The notes beneath the pieces are model-generated. The model was not told the origin of the DNA. It did not search any database and saw only the letters and a program-made list of their open reading frames with translations. Shown piece after piece: positions 5,905 through 12,401 of a stretch of DNA of 14,436 nt (position 1 is its first letter; every line of letters begins with the position of its first letter). Origin of the DNA: Anaerolineae bacterium (GTDB taxonomy: Bacteria > Chloroflexota > Anaerolineae > J102); the NCBI GenBank assembly GCA_026985975.1, contig JALSPL010000170.1, positions 1 to 14,436 on the forward strand, given 5' to 3'. The position numbers and the translations under genes were made by a program.

Positions 5905-7104
5905 ATGACCTCAAATCGTTCAGAACAACGCACAGCATGGTTCTTTAGCATCTTACTCATCTTATTGATGACAGTTTTTTTGGGGGGATGCGGGTCCAAA
6001 TCCACGCCCGAACCCACGCCCACCAAAACGCCCATGCCTCCCACATGGACGCCTACGCCCACACAATTGCCGCCTACAAATACGCCGACGCCTCTTCCCA
6101 CCAACACGCCCACGCCTGAACCCACAGCGACGCCCACGCCAGCATACATCAATCCTGTAGAAAATAGCGATGTCTCTTTCCTCACAGGCCTGAAGCCCGC
6201 AGACCCGGGCTTGCTGCAACGGCGCCCGCTGGACATCAAAGTCGCCAACCAGAAAAGCGTCATCCCGCAAACGGGCCTGAGTAAGGCCGATATAGTGGTT
6301 GAAAGCCTGGTCGAATTCAATCAAACCCGCTACGACGCCATATTTCAGAGCCAGAGCGCGCCGCGAGTGGGCTCTATTCGCAGCGCCCGCCTCATCGATC
6401 TGGAACTCCCCGACATCTTCGACGCCATCCTGTGCTTTTCGGGCGCAGTCGAGCCGGTGCGGCAGAAGCTGTACCACACCCCCGATCTGCAAGACCAGAT
6501 ACTGGAGCAAAATCTGAACCCGGACGCGTTCTACCGCGACCCCAACATCCCCGTGCCCGACAATCTGTTCGCCAACACCGACATCTTGTGGTCGTATATC
6601 ACCCAAAAAGGCTGGAACAAACCGCCCCATCCTCCCGGCGGCTGGGTTTTTGGCGAAAATGCGCCCGCAGATGCTCCCACTGCATCAGCCATCGACATCC
6701 CGTATCCCACATTCCCCGTGCGTTGGGCCTATGACGCGGCCGGGGGCAAATGGCTGCGCTGGCTGAACGGCCAACCGCATATTGACAAAGGCACGGGCGC
6801 ACAACTCACCGCCGATAACATCGTCGTCATCTTCGCCAAACATGTCAAAACCCCAATTCTGGAATACGGAACCGAGCGTATGGGCGATGATTGCGCCAAT
6901 TGCTCCGTCGAGGTGCAGCTCTGGAATGAAGGCCCGGTGCAGGTCTTTCGCGACGGTAAAGTTTATAATGGCAAATGGGTGCGCACCGGCCGCGAACAAC
7001 CTTTCCAGATCATCTTCAGCGATGGATCGCCCATTCCGCTGAAACCGGGCAACAGTTGGTGGCAGGTCGTCCCCATCGAGATGACCGTCACCATCACGCC
7101 TTGA
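5905..7104 (+). CDS. DUF3048 domain lipoprotein (YerB-like)
   Basis: This 399-residue protein has a signal peptide and lipobox LGGC with Cys29, so it should be an exported lipoprotein. Residues about 34-79 are a Pro/Thr-rich tether. Residues about 90-230 match the DUF3048 N-terminal domain: FLTGLKPADPGLLQRRPLDI, then QTGLSKADIVVESLVE, then RVGSIRSAR (154-162). Residues about 268-396 match the DUF3048 C-terminal domain (VRWAYDAAGGKWLRWLNG, TADNIVVIFA, NSWWQVVPI). The family includes Bacillus YerB; its biochemical role is unresolved. Family members are usually about 330-380 residues, so this one appears complete with an added tether. Its own promoter lies at 5797-5825. The DUF362 gene follows after 110 nt on the same strand. 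Confidence 0.92.
   Translation: MTSNRSEQRTAWFFSILLILLMTVFLGGCGSKSTPEPTPTKTPMPPTWTPTPTQLPPTNTPTPLPTNTPTPEPTATPTPAYINPVENSDVSFLTGLKPADPGLLQRRPLDIKVANQKSVIPQTGLSKADIVVESLVEFNQTRYDAIFQSQSAPRVGSIRSARLIDLELPDIFDAILCFSGAVEPVRQKLYHTPDLQDQILEQNLNPDAFYRDPNIPVPDNLFANTDILWSYITQKGWNKPPHPPGGWVFGENAPADAPTASAIDIPYPTFPVRWAYDAAGGKWLRWLNGQPHIDKGTGAQLTADNIVVIFAKHVKTPILEYGTERMGDDCANCSVEVQLWNEGPVQVFRDGKVYNGKWVRTGREQPFQIIFSDGSPIPLKPGNSWWQVVPIEMTVTITP
6004..6141 (+). repeat. Pro/Thr codon repeat tract in the DUF3048 lipoprotein
   Basis: A degenerate tandem run of CCCACGCC/ACGCCCACG-type hexamers encodes the PTPTP-like tether (residues 34-79) between the lipid-modified cysteine and the folded domains. Such tracts vary in length between strains of related bacteria by replication slippage. 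Confidence 0.75.
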
Positions 7105-7214
7105 ATGCAGCGTATCCAAATTCACATCCCAGAGAAACCCGCTTGAACAACCGGACGTCATCCAACGCCCAACCGGCGCGAGTTTCCCTTTTTCCACTTC
7201 AGGAGTAAAAAAAT

Positions 7215-8642
7215 ATGAGCCTAAAAGGCAAAGTTGCAGTGCTTCGCACCTCTCCCCGCACCATCTTCGCCGATTATTATCGGTTGATGAACCTGGCGGA
7301 ATATCAGAATTATCTGCCCAAAGATGTCGAAACAGCCCTCAAGATCAACATCTCATGGCATTTCTTCTATCCTGGCAGCTCCACCACGCCCTGGCAACTG
7401 GAGGGCGTCATTCGCACCCTGCTCAAGGACGGCTATCCCCGGGAATCCATCCATGCGTCTCATAACCGCACCGTGGTCATCGATTCCCGGCTGGGCGAGC
7501 GGGAAAACAAACAAGTCAACGTGGTCGAAGCCTACGGCCTGCGCAACATCCATCTTTACGAAGAAGACATCGAATGGATTCACATCCGGGACGCGGTGGG
7601 CGATCTGGCCGATAACTTCCTGGTGCTCAACGACGTCTATCCCGACGGATTCTATATCCCCAAGCGCTTCATCGGCGAGAACATCATCCACCTGCCCACG
7701 GTCAAGACTCATGTCTTCACCACCACCACCGGCGCTATGAAAAACGCGTTCGGCGGCCTGCTGAATGAGCGCCGGCACTGGACGCACCCCGTCATCCACG
7801 AGACCCTGGTGGATCTGCTGATGATCCAGCAAAAGATTCACTCGGGCGTGTTTGCGGTGATGGATGGCACGTTTGCGGGCGATGGCCCTGGCCCGCGGGC
7901 CATGATTCCTTACGTCAAAAATGTGCTGTTGGCCAGCGCCGATCAGGTGGCCATCGACGCTGTGGCGGCCAAGATGATGCTGGGGATCAATCCGTTGTCC
8001 ATCGAATATATCCGCCTGGCGCACGAAATGGGCTTGGGCTGCGGCGATCCTGACAAGATCGAGATCGTTGGCGATGTGGAAGAGGCCAAAAAGAACTGGC
8101 ATTTCACCGGTCCCTTCAAGAAGATGACATTCGCTTCGCGAATGCAACACCTCATCTATTGGGGCCCGCTAAAAGGCCCCATCGAGTGGTCACTGAAGAC
8201 GGTGCTGGCGCCCTGGGCTTACGCCGCTTCGGTCATCTACCACGATATGTTCTGGTATCCCTTTGTGGGCAAGAAGAAGATGAAACTGGCGCTGGAAAGC
8301 GAATGGGGTCGTCTCTTCCGCAATTGGGAGACCCTGACGCCCGACGACCAGGGCTTCACCGATGTGGGGGAAGACGCGGCTGAACTGCATCTCGAAGGCA
8401 TGTCCGCTTTCTGGAAGTCCTTCTCTCTGCTGTGGATGTCGCTCAAGGAATCGCCCGAGATCAGCGCTCATCGCCGCCACCATGACATCAGCCAGGAGGA
8501 ATTCGAGGAACGCTACTACATGAAAAAACATCATGGCGGGCCAGCAGGCAATCAGTACACAGCCACCGTGTTCGTCTCCTTTTTGGCGATGTTGGCGGCA
8601 GTGCTGCTGGTCATCTTCGGAATCAGGAAGAAAAAAGATTAA
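7215..8642 (+). CDS. DUF362 domain protein with long C-terminal extension and membrane anchor
   Basis: This 475-residue protein carries a DUF362 domain at about 40-290. Marks are ALKINISWHFFYPGSSTTPW, the core LPTVKTHVFTTTTGAMKNAFGG (159-180), DGTFAGDGPGP (217-227) and the VAIDAVAAKMMLGINP segment. DUF362 proteins occur both alone and with ferredoxin-like 4Fe-4S domains; no CxxCxxC cluster is present here. Residues about 300-445 are a charged, helical extension I do not recognise. A hydrophobic segment at about 449-470 followed by RKKKD makes it tail-anchored, with the DUF362 domain probably cytosolic. AGGAG (7201-7205) precedes the ATG by nine nt. It may share the promoter of the upstream lipoprotein gene and is followed by a hairpin terminator. 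The biochemical function is unknown. Confidence 0.88.
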   Translation: MSLKGKVAVLRTSPRTIFADYYRLMNLAEYQNYLPKDVETALKINISWHFFYPGSSTTPWQLEGVIRTLLKDGYPRESIHASHNRTVVIDSRLGERENKQVNVVEAYGLRNIHLYEEDIEWIHIRDAVGDLADNFLVLNDVYPDGFYIPKRFIGENIIHLPTVKTHVFTTTTGAMKNAFGGLLNERRHWTHPVIHETLVDLLMIQQKIHSGVFAVMDGTFAGDGPGPRAMIPYVKNVLLASADQVAIDAVAAKMMLGINPLSIEYIRLAHEMGLGCGDPDKIEIVGDVEEAKKNWHFTGPFKKMTFASRMQHLIYWGPLKGPIEWSLKTVLAPWAYAASVIYHDMFWYPFVGKKKMKLALESEWGRLFRNWETLTPDDQGFTDVGEDAAELHLEGMSAFWKSFSLLWMSLKESPEISAHRRHHDISQEEFEERYYMKKHHGGPAGNQYTATVFVSFLAMLAAVLLVIFGIRKKKD

Positions 8643-8660
8643 ACGCTCCCAGACACAGAA

Positions 8661-8690
8661 ACGGACGCCGACGCTGGCGTCCGTTCTCTT
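8661..8690 (+). terminator. Hairpin terminator after the DUF362 gene
   Basis: ACGGACGCC (8661-8669) and GGCGTCCGT (8676-8684) form a perfect 9-bp stem with a six-base loop, followed by TCTCTT. It starts 19 nt after the stop codon. The next ATG is only 17 nt beyond the stem, so expression of the downstream gene needs read-through or transcription that includes this hairpin in its leader. Confidence 0.75.
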
Positions 8691-8701
8691 CATTCCGGAT
8701 C

Positions 8702-9655
8702 ATGCCCCCCACGCCATCTATTCAAACACTGGAGCAAATAGGAGTGCATTTGCTTTCCCTGGAAAACGCATCGCTGAAAGCAGCCGCTTCCATCATCATC
8801 GTTGTGGCGCTGATGTTATTGCGAAAGGCGCTGAACAAATTTGTTGTCAGCCGCAATCTTTCCAGTTCCAACGCTTACTTCTGGCATAAAGTCGTCACCT
8901 ACAGCACGATTTCACTCATGACGCTTATCGTCGGCGGCATCTGGCTGTACGGCGTCCAGAATCTGGCCACTTTTCTGGGGCTGCTCAGCGCGGGCCTGGC
9001 CGTGGCCCTGCGGGAGCCCATCGTGGATGTAGCGGGATGGTTTTTCATCCTGGCGAAACATCCCTTCAGCCTGGGAGATCGCATCGAGATCGACGCCATG
9101 CGGGGAGATGTCATCGATATCGGACCGTTGTATTTTTCTGTCATGGAAATAGGGCGATGGGTGGATGCAGAACAAAGTACGGGCAGGATCATTCACATCC
9201 CCAATAACCGGGTTTTTACCAGCGCCATCGCCAACTACACCCAGCAATTCCCCTACATCTGGGATGAGATTCCGGTGCTCATTACATTCGAAAGCAATTG
9301 GGAAAAGGCAAAAGATATTCTGGAGAAGATTATCAGCGCCCATGCCATCATCTTCACGAAGGTGGAAGAGCGGGAGGTGAGGGAACTGGCCACGCGTTAC
9401 TACATCAAGCTGGGAGCATTGACGCCCATTGTGTACACAACGGTCGTTGATAGCGGCGTGCAGTTAACCATGCGTTATCTCACGCCCGCCCGGCAACGAC
9501 GCGATAAAGAGCAGCAGATCTGGGAATCGGTGCTGCGGGCGTTTGCTCGGGAAGATGACATCGATCTGGCCTACAACACCCAACGCGTTTTCTACAATCC
9601 CCGCGAAGGCAAACAGGGAACCGGCGGCCCGAAGCGCCGAAATGAGCCATCATGA
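8702..9655 (+). CDS. MscS-family small-conductance mechanosensitive channel
   Basis: This 317-residue membrane protein has three predicted transmembrane helices: about 26-45, 66-84 and the pore-lining 88-115 (NLATFLGLLSAGLAVALRE). The beta domain follows with HPFSLGDRIEIDAMRGDVIDIG, then IHIPNNRVF (164-171), as in MscS. The C-terminal cytosolic vestibule spans about 185-295 and the end is a charged tail. MscS-type channels open on membrane tension and let solutes out under hypo-osmotic shock. No strong Shine-Dalgarno or promoter is seen in the 59 nt since the previous gene, which hold a terminator-like hairpin. Its stop overlaps the next start in ATGA (9652-9655), so the next gene is probably translationally coupled. 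Confidence 0.92.
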   Translation: MPPTPSIQTLEQIGVHLLSLENASLKAAASIIIVVALMLLRKALNKFVVSRNLSSSNAYFWHKVVTYSTISLMTLIVGGIWLYGVQNLATFLGLLSAGLAVALREPIVDVAGWFFILAKHPFSLGDRIEIDAMRGDVIDIGPLYFSVMEIGRWVDAEQSTGRIIHIPNNRVFTSAIANYTQQFPYIWDEIPVLITFESNWEKAKDILEKIISAHAIIFTKVEEREVRELATRYYIKLGALTPIVYTTVVDSGVQLTMRYLTPARQRRDKEQQIWESVLRAFAREDDIDLAYNTQRVFYNPREGKQGTGGPKRRNEPS

Positions 9656-10455
9656 GTCGTCCCGTCGCCATCTTCAATTGCCGCGTGCCCACGCCCCGGC
9701 AAGAGATAACCTCGGGCGTCGTGCTCATCGAGGGCGACCGCATCGCAGCTGTAGGCCCGGCAGAAGGCCTGACGCTGCCAGCGGACGCGGTGTTATTGGA
9801 TTGCGAGCTGGGCGAGATCAGCGCCGGGGACATGGACGCCGCGGGGCGGCCGGTGCAGGCGGGCGGGCCCGCGCATCTGGTGTGTCGCAATCGGTTTGGG
9901 GAGGTGGCCTGGGTGATGCGCTCGGGCGTCATCGTATTCCCGCCCGGCGCGGCAGCGCCTCCTGCGCCGCCATCATGGCGGCAGCGACGGCAAACAGCCA
10001 TCGAACTCGTCATCTCCTGGCTGAAACAGCGCCCGGAATCCGTGCACATCCAGAACACCAGCGCCATTCACAGATTCTGCCAAAAGGGCATCGACATCCT
10101 CTGGCGATTTCAGACGGCAGGCGCTGACGCGCAAACCCTCAGCATTCGCGTCGTCCCCTCGCTGAACGATCACCCCGGCAGCATCTTCATTCTCGACGGC
10201 AAATCGGCCCGCAAACTGCCCGAGGCGGGCCTGAGCGGCACTTCCGCCCACTGGTGGTTCTACTACCACGGCCATGATAGCGTCATCACCTGCTTTCCGA
10301 CAGCGGCGCTGAAAAGATGGATGGACCATCATGCCAAAGAAATCCCGCCAACTGCTGTACAGACGGCGGGACTATCCTTTCAACTCAGCGGACGCGCGAT
10401 TCCGGCCGAGCGATTACAACGCGAAATCCCCAAAATCCGGATAATCCAGCTCTAA
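9652..10455 (+). CDS. Two-part protein: barrel-less amidohydrolase-like domain plus unassigned (faintly nuclease-like) domain
   Basis: Residues 1-50 look like the first half of the beta-sandwich of metal-dependent amidohydrolases (SGVVLIEGDRIAAVGPAEGL, then PADAVLLDCE). Where a real enzyme has the metal-binding HxH and about 300 residues of barrel, this one passes at once to a segment like the C-terminal half of that sandwich: GEISAGD, then PAHLVCRN, then GEVAWVMRSGVIV (54-95). A Pro/Ala linker (98-108) leads to residues about 110-267, which I do not recognise firmly. There QKGIDILWRF, then LSIRV, then SAHWWFYYH and ALKRWM follow a restriction-endonuclease-like order, but the usual E-x-K is S-I-R (164-166). 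It starts within the mscS stop (ATGA) and ends overlapping the convergent LysM gene by 4 nt. Enzyme activity is unlikely; function unknown. Confidence 0.7.
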   Translation: MSRPVAIFNCRVPTPRQEITSGVVLIEGDRIAAVGPAEGLTLPADAVLLDCELGEISAGDMDAAGRPVQAGGPAHLVCRNRFGEVAWVMRSGVIVFPPGAAAPPAPPSWRQRRQTAIELVISWLKQRPESVHIQNTSAIHRFCQKGIDILWRFQTAGADAQTLSIRVVPSLNDHPGSIFILDGKSARKLPEAGLSGTSAHWWFYYHGHDSVITCFPTAALKRWMDHHAKEIPPTAVQTAGLSFQLSGRAIPAERLQREIPKIRIIQL

Positions 10456-11741
10456 AACACTTCCAGGGTGCGGGCGATGTAGGGGAACACTGAGATATTG
10501 TAATTTTGCCACAGCGTCTCGGGCGCAACGATGACGATGCGCCAACGCTGATCGCCATGATTGAAAACAACGACCCGAACATGGGCGGGATGGCCGCTTT
10601 TGAGATAGGTGGAACGGGCGTCCGCAACCTGACCTTCAACATCGGCAATCGATACTCCTGTGGCCAGCCCCCATTCCTCCGGCTCAGCCAGTCCGCCGGG
10701 GATAATCGACGCTATCTCCGATGACGCCGATTTTTTGGCCTGACGCATACTCCAGCTCAACGGCGCATGGGGCGAGCCATCCAGGCGACTGATGGCGTAA
10801 ATGCTGAGATCCCCGCCCGCTTCCCTTTTGCTGAGCAGGGCGGTGCGATGCGGCTGAGCGTACTCCTGCAAATCCCATCCCGGCGGGATGCAAAAACTGA
10901 CGCCCCACACGAACACCGCCTCCTGAGCGCCATCACACACGCTGGGCATGGTGGGAATAGGCGACGGAGTGGGAGTGGCGGTGGGTTCGACAGGTTGCGT
11001 CGCCGCCGAAGCTCCCCCCAAACTTGACGTCGGCGTCACTGGCAAAGAATGAACCTCTGTGTCGCCCGACATCGGAGAAGAAGGTTTTGCAACAGGCGTG
11101 GAGGGAAGCACTGTTGGTCTGAGCGTCTTGGCGGCAGGAACCAAAATCACTGATCCCACCACCAGCTTATTGGGGTTGGAGAAATTATTGAGCTTCTGTA
11201 ATTCCGGCGTCGTTGTGTTGAACTTTCGGGCAATGCTGGACAACGTATCCCCTTTTTGCACTTTATAGGTCGTTGTCCCGGGTTTCACAACCGGCTTTTT
11301 GACCGCTCTCGGAGTGGGTGGCGCAGGAACCTTTAATTCCTGCCCGACAGCAAGCGTGGAGGGATCGGCGATAGCGTTGAGACGCTGCAACGCCTCAACC
11401 GATGTGCGATATCGCTTGGAGATGCTGTAAAGCGTATCACCTTTCTTGACCACATAGGTTGTATAGCGAGGAGCGGGCGTGACCAACGGACGAGATGTTG
11501 GCCTGACCACGCCTGTCGCCAGGGTTGGCGGCTTCGCAGCGCCGGACGGCGTGACGGTGGAACTCGCAGTCCTTGAAGAAGTTGGACGGGGCGTTGCAGA
11601 TGCAAGTTGTCGGGTGTTGGTCGTGCGCTGCTGCGCCTCCATGGGAAGCTTGTCGAAATAGGAAGCGATCTGATCGCGTCCTAACCAAAGCGCCGCGCCC
11701 ACAATGATAACGCTGACCCAAAACCAGATAGAACGAAACAT
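10452..11741 (-). CDS. Membrane-anchored protein with two LysM domains and a C-terminal unassigned domain
   Basis: This 429-residue protein has one N-terminal membrane segment (about 5-21) and no lipobox. A Ser/Thr/Pro-rich linker leads to LysM 1 (about 95-138, YVVKKGDTLYSISKRY) and LysM 2 (about 158-201, YKVQKGDTLSSIARKF), which bind GlcNAc-containing glycans such as peptidoglycan. A second linker with PTATPTPSPIPTMPS precedes residues about 268-429. This last domain (VSFCIPPGWDLQEY, DLSIYAISRL, RVVVFNHGDQRWRIVIVAP) has the strand-helix pattern of PsbP/DcrB-like folds and has two cysteines, 269 and 284, that could form a disulfide. It is probably a cell-wall-bound extracytoplasmic protein. 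No Shine-Dalgarno is visible; a run of eight G (11754-11761) lies just upstream. Confidence 0.88.
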   Translation of the reverse strand: MFRSIWFWVSVIIVGAALWLGRDQIASYFDKLPMEAQQRTTNTRQLASATPRPTSSRTASSTVTPSGAAKPPTLATGVVRPTSRPLVTPAPRYTTYVVKKGDTLYSISKRYRTSVEALQRLNAIADPSTLAVGQELKVPAPPTPRAVKKPVVKPGTTTYKVQKGDTLSSIARKFNTTTPELQKLNNFSNPNKLVVGSVILVPAAKTLRPTVLPSTPVAKPSSPMSGDTEVHSLPVTPTSSLGGASAATQPVEPTATPTPSPIPTMPSVCDGAQEAVFVWGVSFCIPPGWDLQEYAQPHRTALLSKREAGGDLSIYAISRLDGSPHAPLSWSMRQAKKSASSEIASIIPGGLAEPEEWGLATGVSIADVEGQVADARSTYLKSGHPAHVRVVVFNHGDQRWRIVIVAPETLWQNYNISVFPYIARTLEVF

Positions 11742-11803
11742 AGGAATGCCGTCGGGGGGGGAAAGTTGAGTGTAGTGGGGGAAAAATGACCTGAGTCACT
11801 CCA

Positions 11804-11832
11804 AGCTTATCACGGACAGGCCAACAGGTCAA
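11804..11832 (-). promoter_or_regulatory. Weak candidate promoter for the LysM gene
   Basis: On the minus strand TTGACC (plus 11827-11832) and TAAGCT (plus 11804-11809) are separated by 17 nt. The -35 is good and the -10 is poor. Transcription would start near 11797, about 56 nt before the start codon. Confidence 0.35.
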
Positions 11833-11987
11833 GCACGATAGGAGGAAAGAGTGCGTTTCAATTGGGAGCGCGTTCTTGTATTTCTGGCCGACTCAAGTCG
11901 GGCTCTTCAGGTATGCAGCCAAAGGAGGAGTCCCGCCATTGGAGGGTCCGGGTTCGTTCGGTTAGGGCTATGGTGACTTTTGAGAAT
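11833..11987. other. Intergenic stretch with a short inverted repeat
   Basis: No gene is supported. CCGACT (11888-11893) and AGTCGG (11896-11901) form a perfect 6-bp inverted repeat separated by two bases, the form of an operator half-site pair. A minus-strand open frame crosses this stretch but continues through the riboswitch and has no start codon of its own here. The stretch could be a dispersed repeat. Confidence 0.35.
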
Positions 11988-12016
11988 TTGCCATTCAATG
12001 CCAGCCGATTTATACT
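11988..12016 (+). promoter_or_regulatory. Sigma70-type promoter for the cobalamin riboswitch and cob genes
   Basis: TTGCCA (11988-11993) and TATACT (12011-12016) are separated by exactly 17 nt. The predicted start near 12022-12024 coincides with the 5' edge of the riboswitch aptamer, so the leader begins with almost no extra sequence. Confidence 0.72.
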
Positions 12017-12021
12017 CAGTG

Positions 12022-12130
12022 CCCACAAATGAAGACACTTTCGGGGGAAGTCCGGTGCAAATCCGGCGCTGTCCCGCAACTGTGAGAACCTGCTGGTTCG
12101 AGCCAGAACGCCCGAAGCTGCAACGACGCA
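12022..12130 (+). ncRNA. Cobalamin (B12) riboswitch aptamer
   Basis: The conserved core is plain: GGGGGAAGTCCGGTGCAAAT starting at 12043, then CCGGCGCTGTCCCGCAACTG and TGA to 12084, and the B12 box AGCCAGAACGCCCG at 12101-12114. Outer edges are approximate; AGTG (12019-12022) and CACT (12036-12039) can close a short helix. Binding of a cobalamin normally shuts off downstream genes. Here the downstream genes are cobT, cobS and a probable cbiZ, which matches. The terminator and its rival stem lie immediately 3'. This is established family knowledge applied to a clear sequence match. Confidence 0.95.
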
Positions 12131-12133
12131 ACG

Positions 12134-12185
12134 CCCTGCGCGGACAGGGTCGTCGGCAAAACCATCTGCCCGACGCCGCCCCTGT
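12134..12185 (+). promoter_or_regulatory. Antiterminator of the riboswitch expression platform
   Basis: ACAGGG (12144-12149) pairs with CCCTGT (12180-12185), and CGTCGG (12151-12156) with CCGACG (12170-12175), giving twelve base pairs. This uses up the left arm of the terminator (12178-12186), so the two cannot form together. CCCTG at 12134-12138 can instead pair with CAGGG (12145-12149), which would release the terminator arm. Confidence 0.65.
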
Positions 12186-12205
12186 TTCCCCAGCAGGGGC
12201 TTTTT
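12178..12205 (+). terminator. Riboswitch-controlled intrinsic terminator
   Basis: GCCCCTG (12178-12184) pairs with CAGGGGC (12194-12200), extended by a T-G and a T-A pair inward, and is followed by TTTTT (12201-12205). It lies between the aptamer and cobT, the expected place for transcriptional control by cobalamin. Confidence 0.9.
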
Positions 12206-12282
12206 CATTGGCTCCCCTGAAAAAAGGTCGCGATCAGCAGCGACGATAGAGAAGACAGCGAAAATGGTGTGGTTTCAGCTAC

Positions 12283-12334
12283 TTTTCCTTGGCGAAACCA
12301 TGATATTTTCCTTTGCGCCTTGGCAGCTTTGCGT
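12283..12334 (+). repeat. Short phased repeat (CTTTGCG family) in the cobT leader
   Basis: The stretch between terminator and cobT (12206-12401) has no gene. TTTTCCTTGGCG (12283-12294) and TTTTCCTTTGCG (12306-12317) are near-identical, 23 nt apart. Then CTTTGCGC, CTTGGCAG and CTTTGCGT run at an exact 8-nt step (12311-12334), followed by GAGATC. It resembles dispersed CTTTGCG/CTTGGCG-type repeats I recall from Chloroflexota and Cyanobacteria; copy number in this genome cannot be seen here. Confidence 0.4.
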
Positions 12335-12401
12335 GAGATCAAGCTTTTTTCAGTCGATCCTTCATTGCCCCATCTACCATCAAAAAAGGAGACTTTCTAC
12401 A

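Noticed and set aside
6004..6141. CRISPR-like array
   Set aside because: The repeats are short, degenerate, in frame and encode a Pro/Thr tether; there are no spacers.
7353..8150. Minus-strand open frame of 265 codons across the DUF362 gene
   Set aside because: Antisense shadow of a well-supported gene; no start context and no recognisable domain.
11754..11761. Run of eight G as a phase-variable switch of the LysM gene
   Set aside because: It lies in untranslated sequence about 13 nt upstream of the start, does not sit between promoter boxes, and a run of eight is weak evidence on its own.
11858..12208. Minus-strand open frame of 116 codons across the cobalamin riboswitch
   Set aside because: It runs through the conserved aptamer and terminator, whose RNA structure explains the sequence; the non-overlapping part has no start codon.
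12264..12401. Upstream ATG extending CobT by 46 residues
   Set aside because: The extension has no Shine-Dalgarno, no similarity to CobT and covers the repeat-containing leader; ATG 12402 has AAGGAG.
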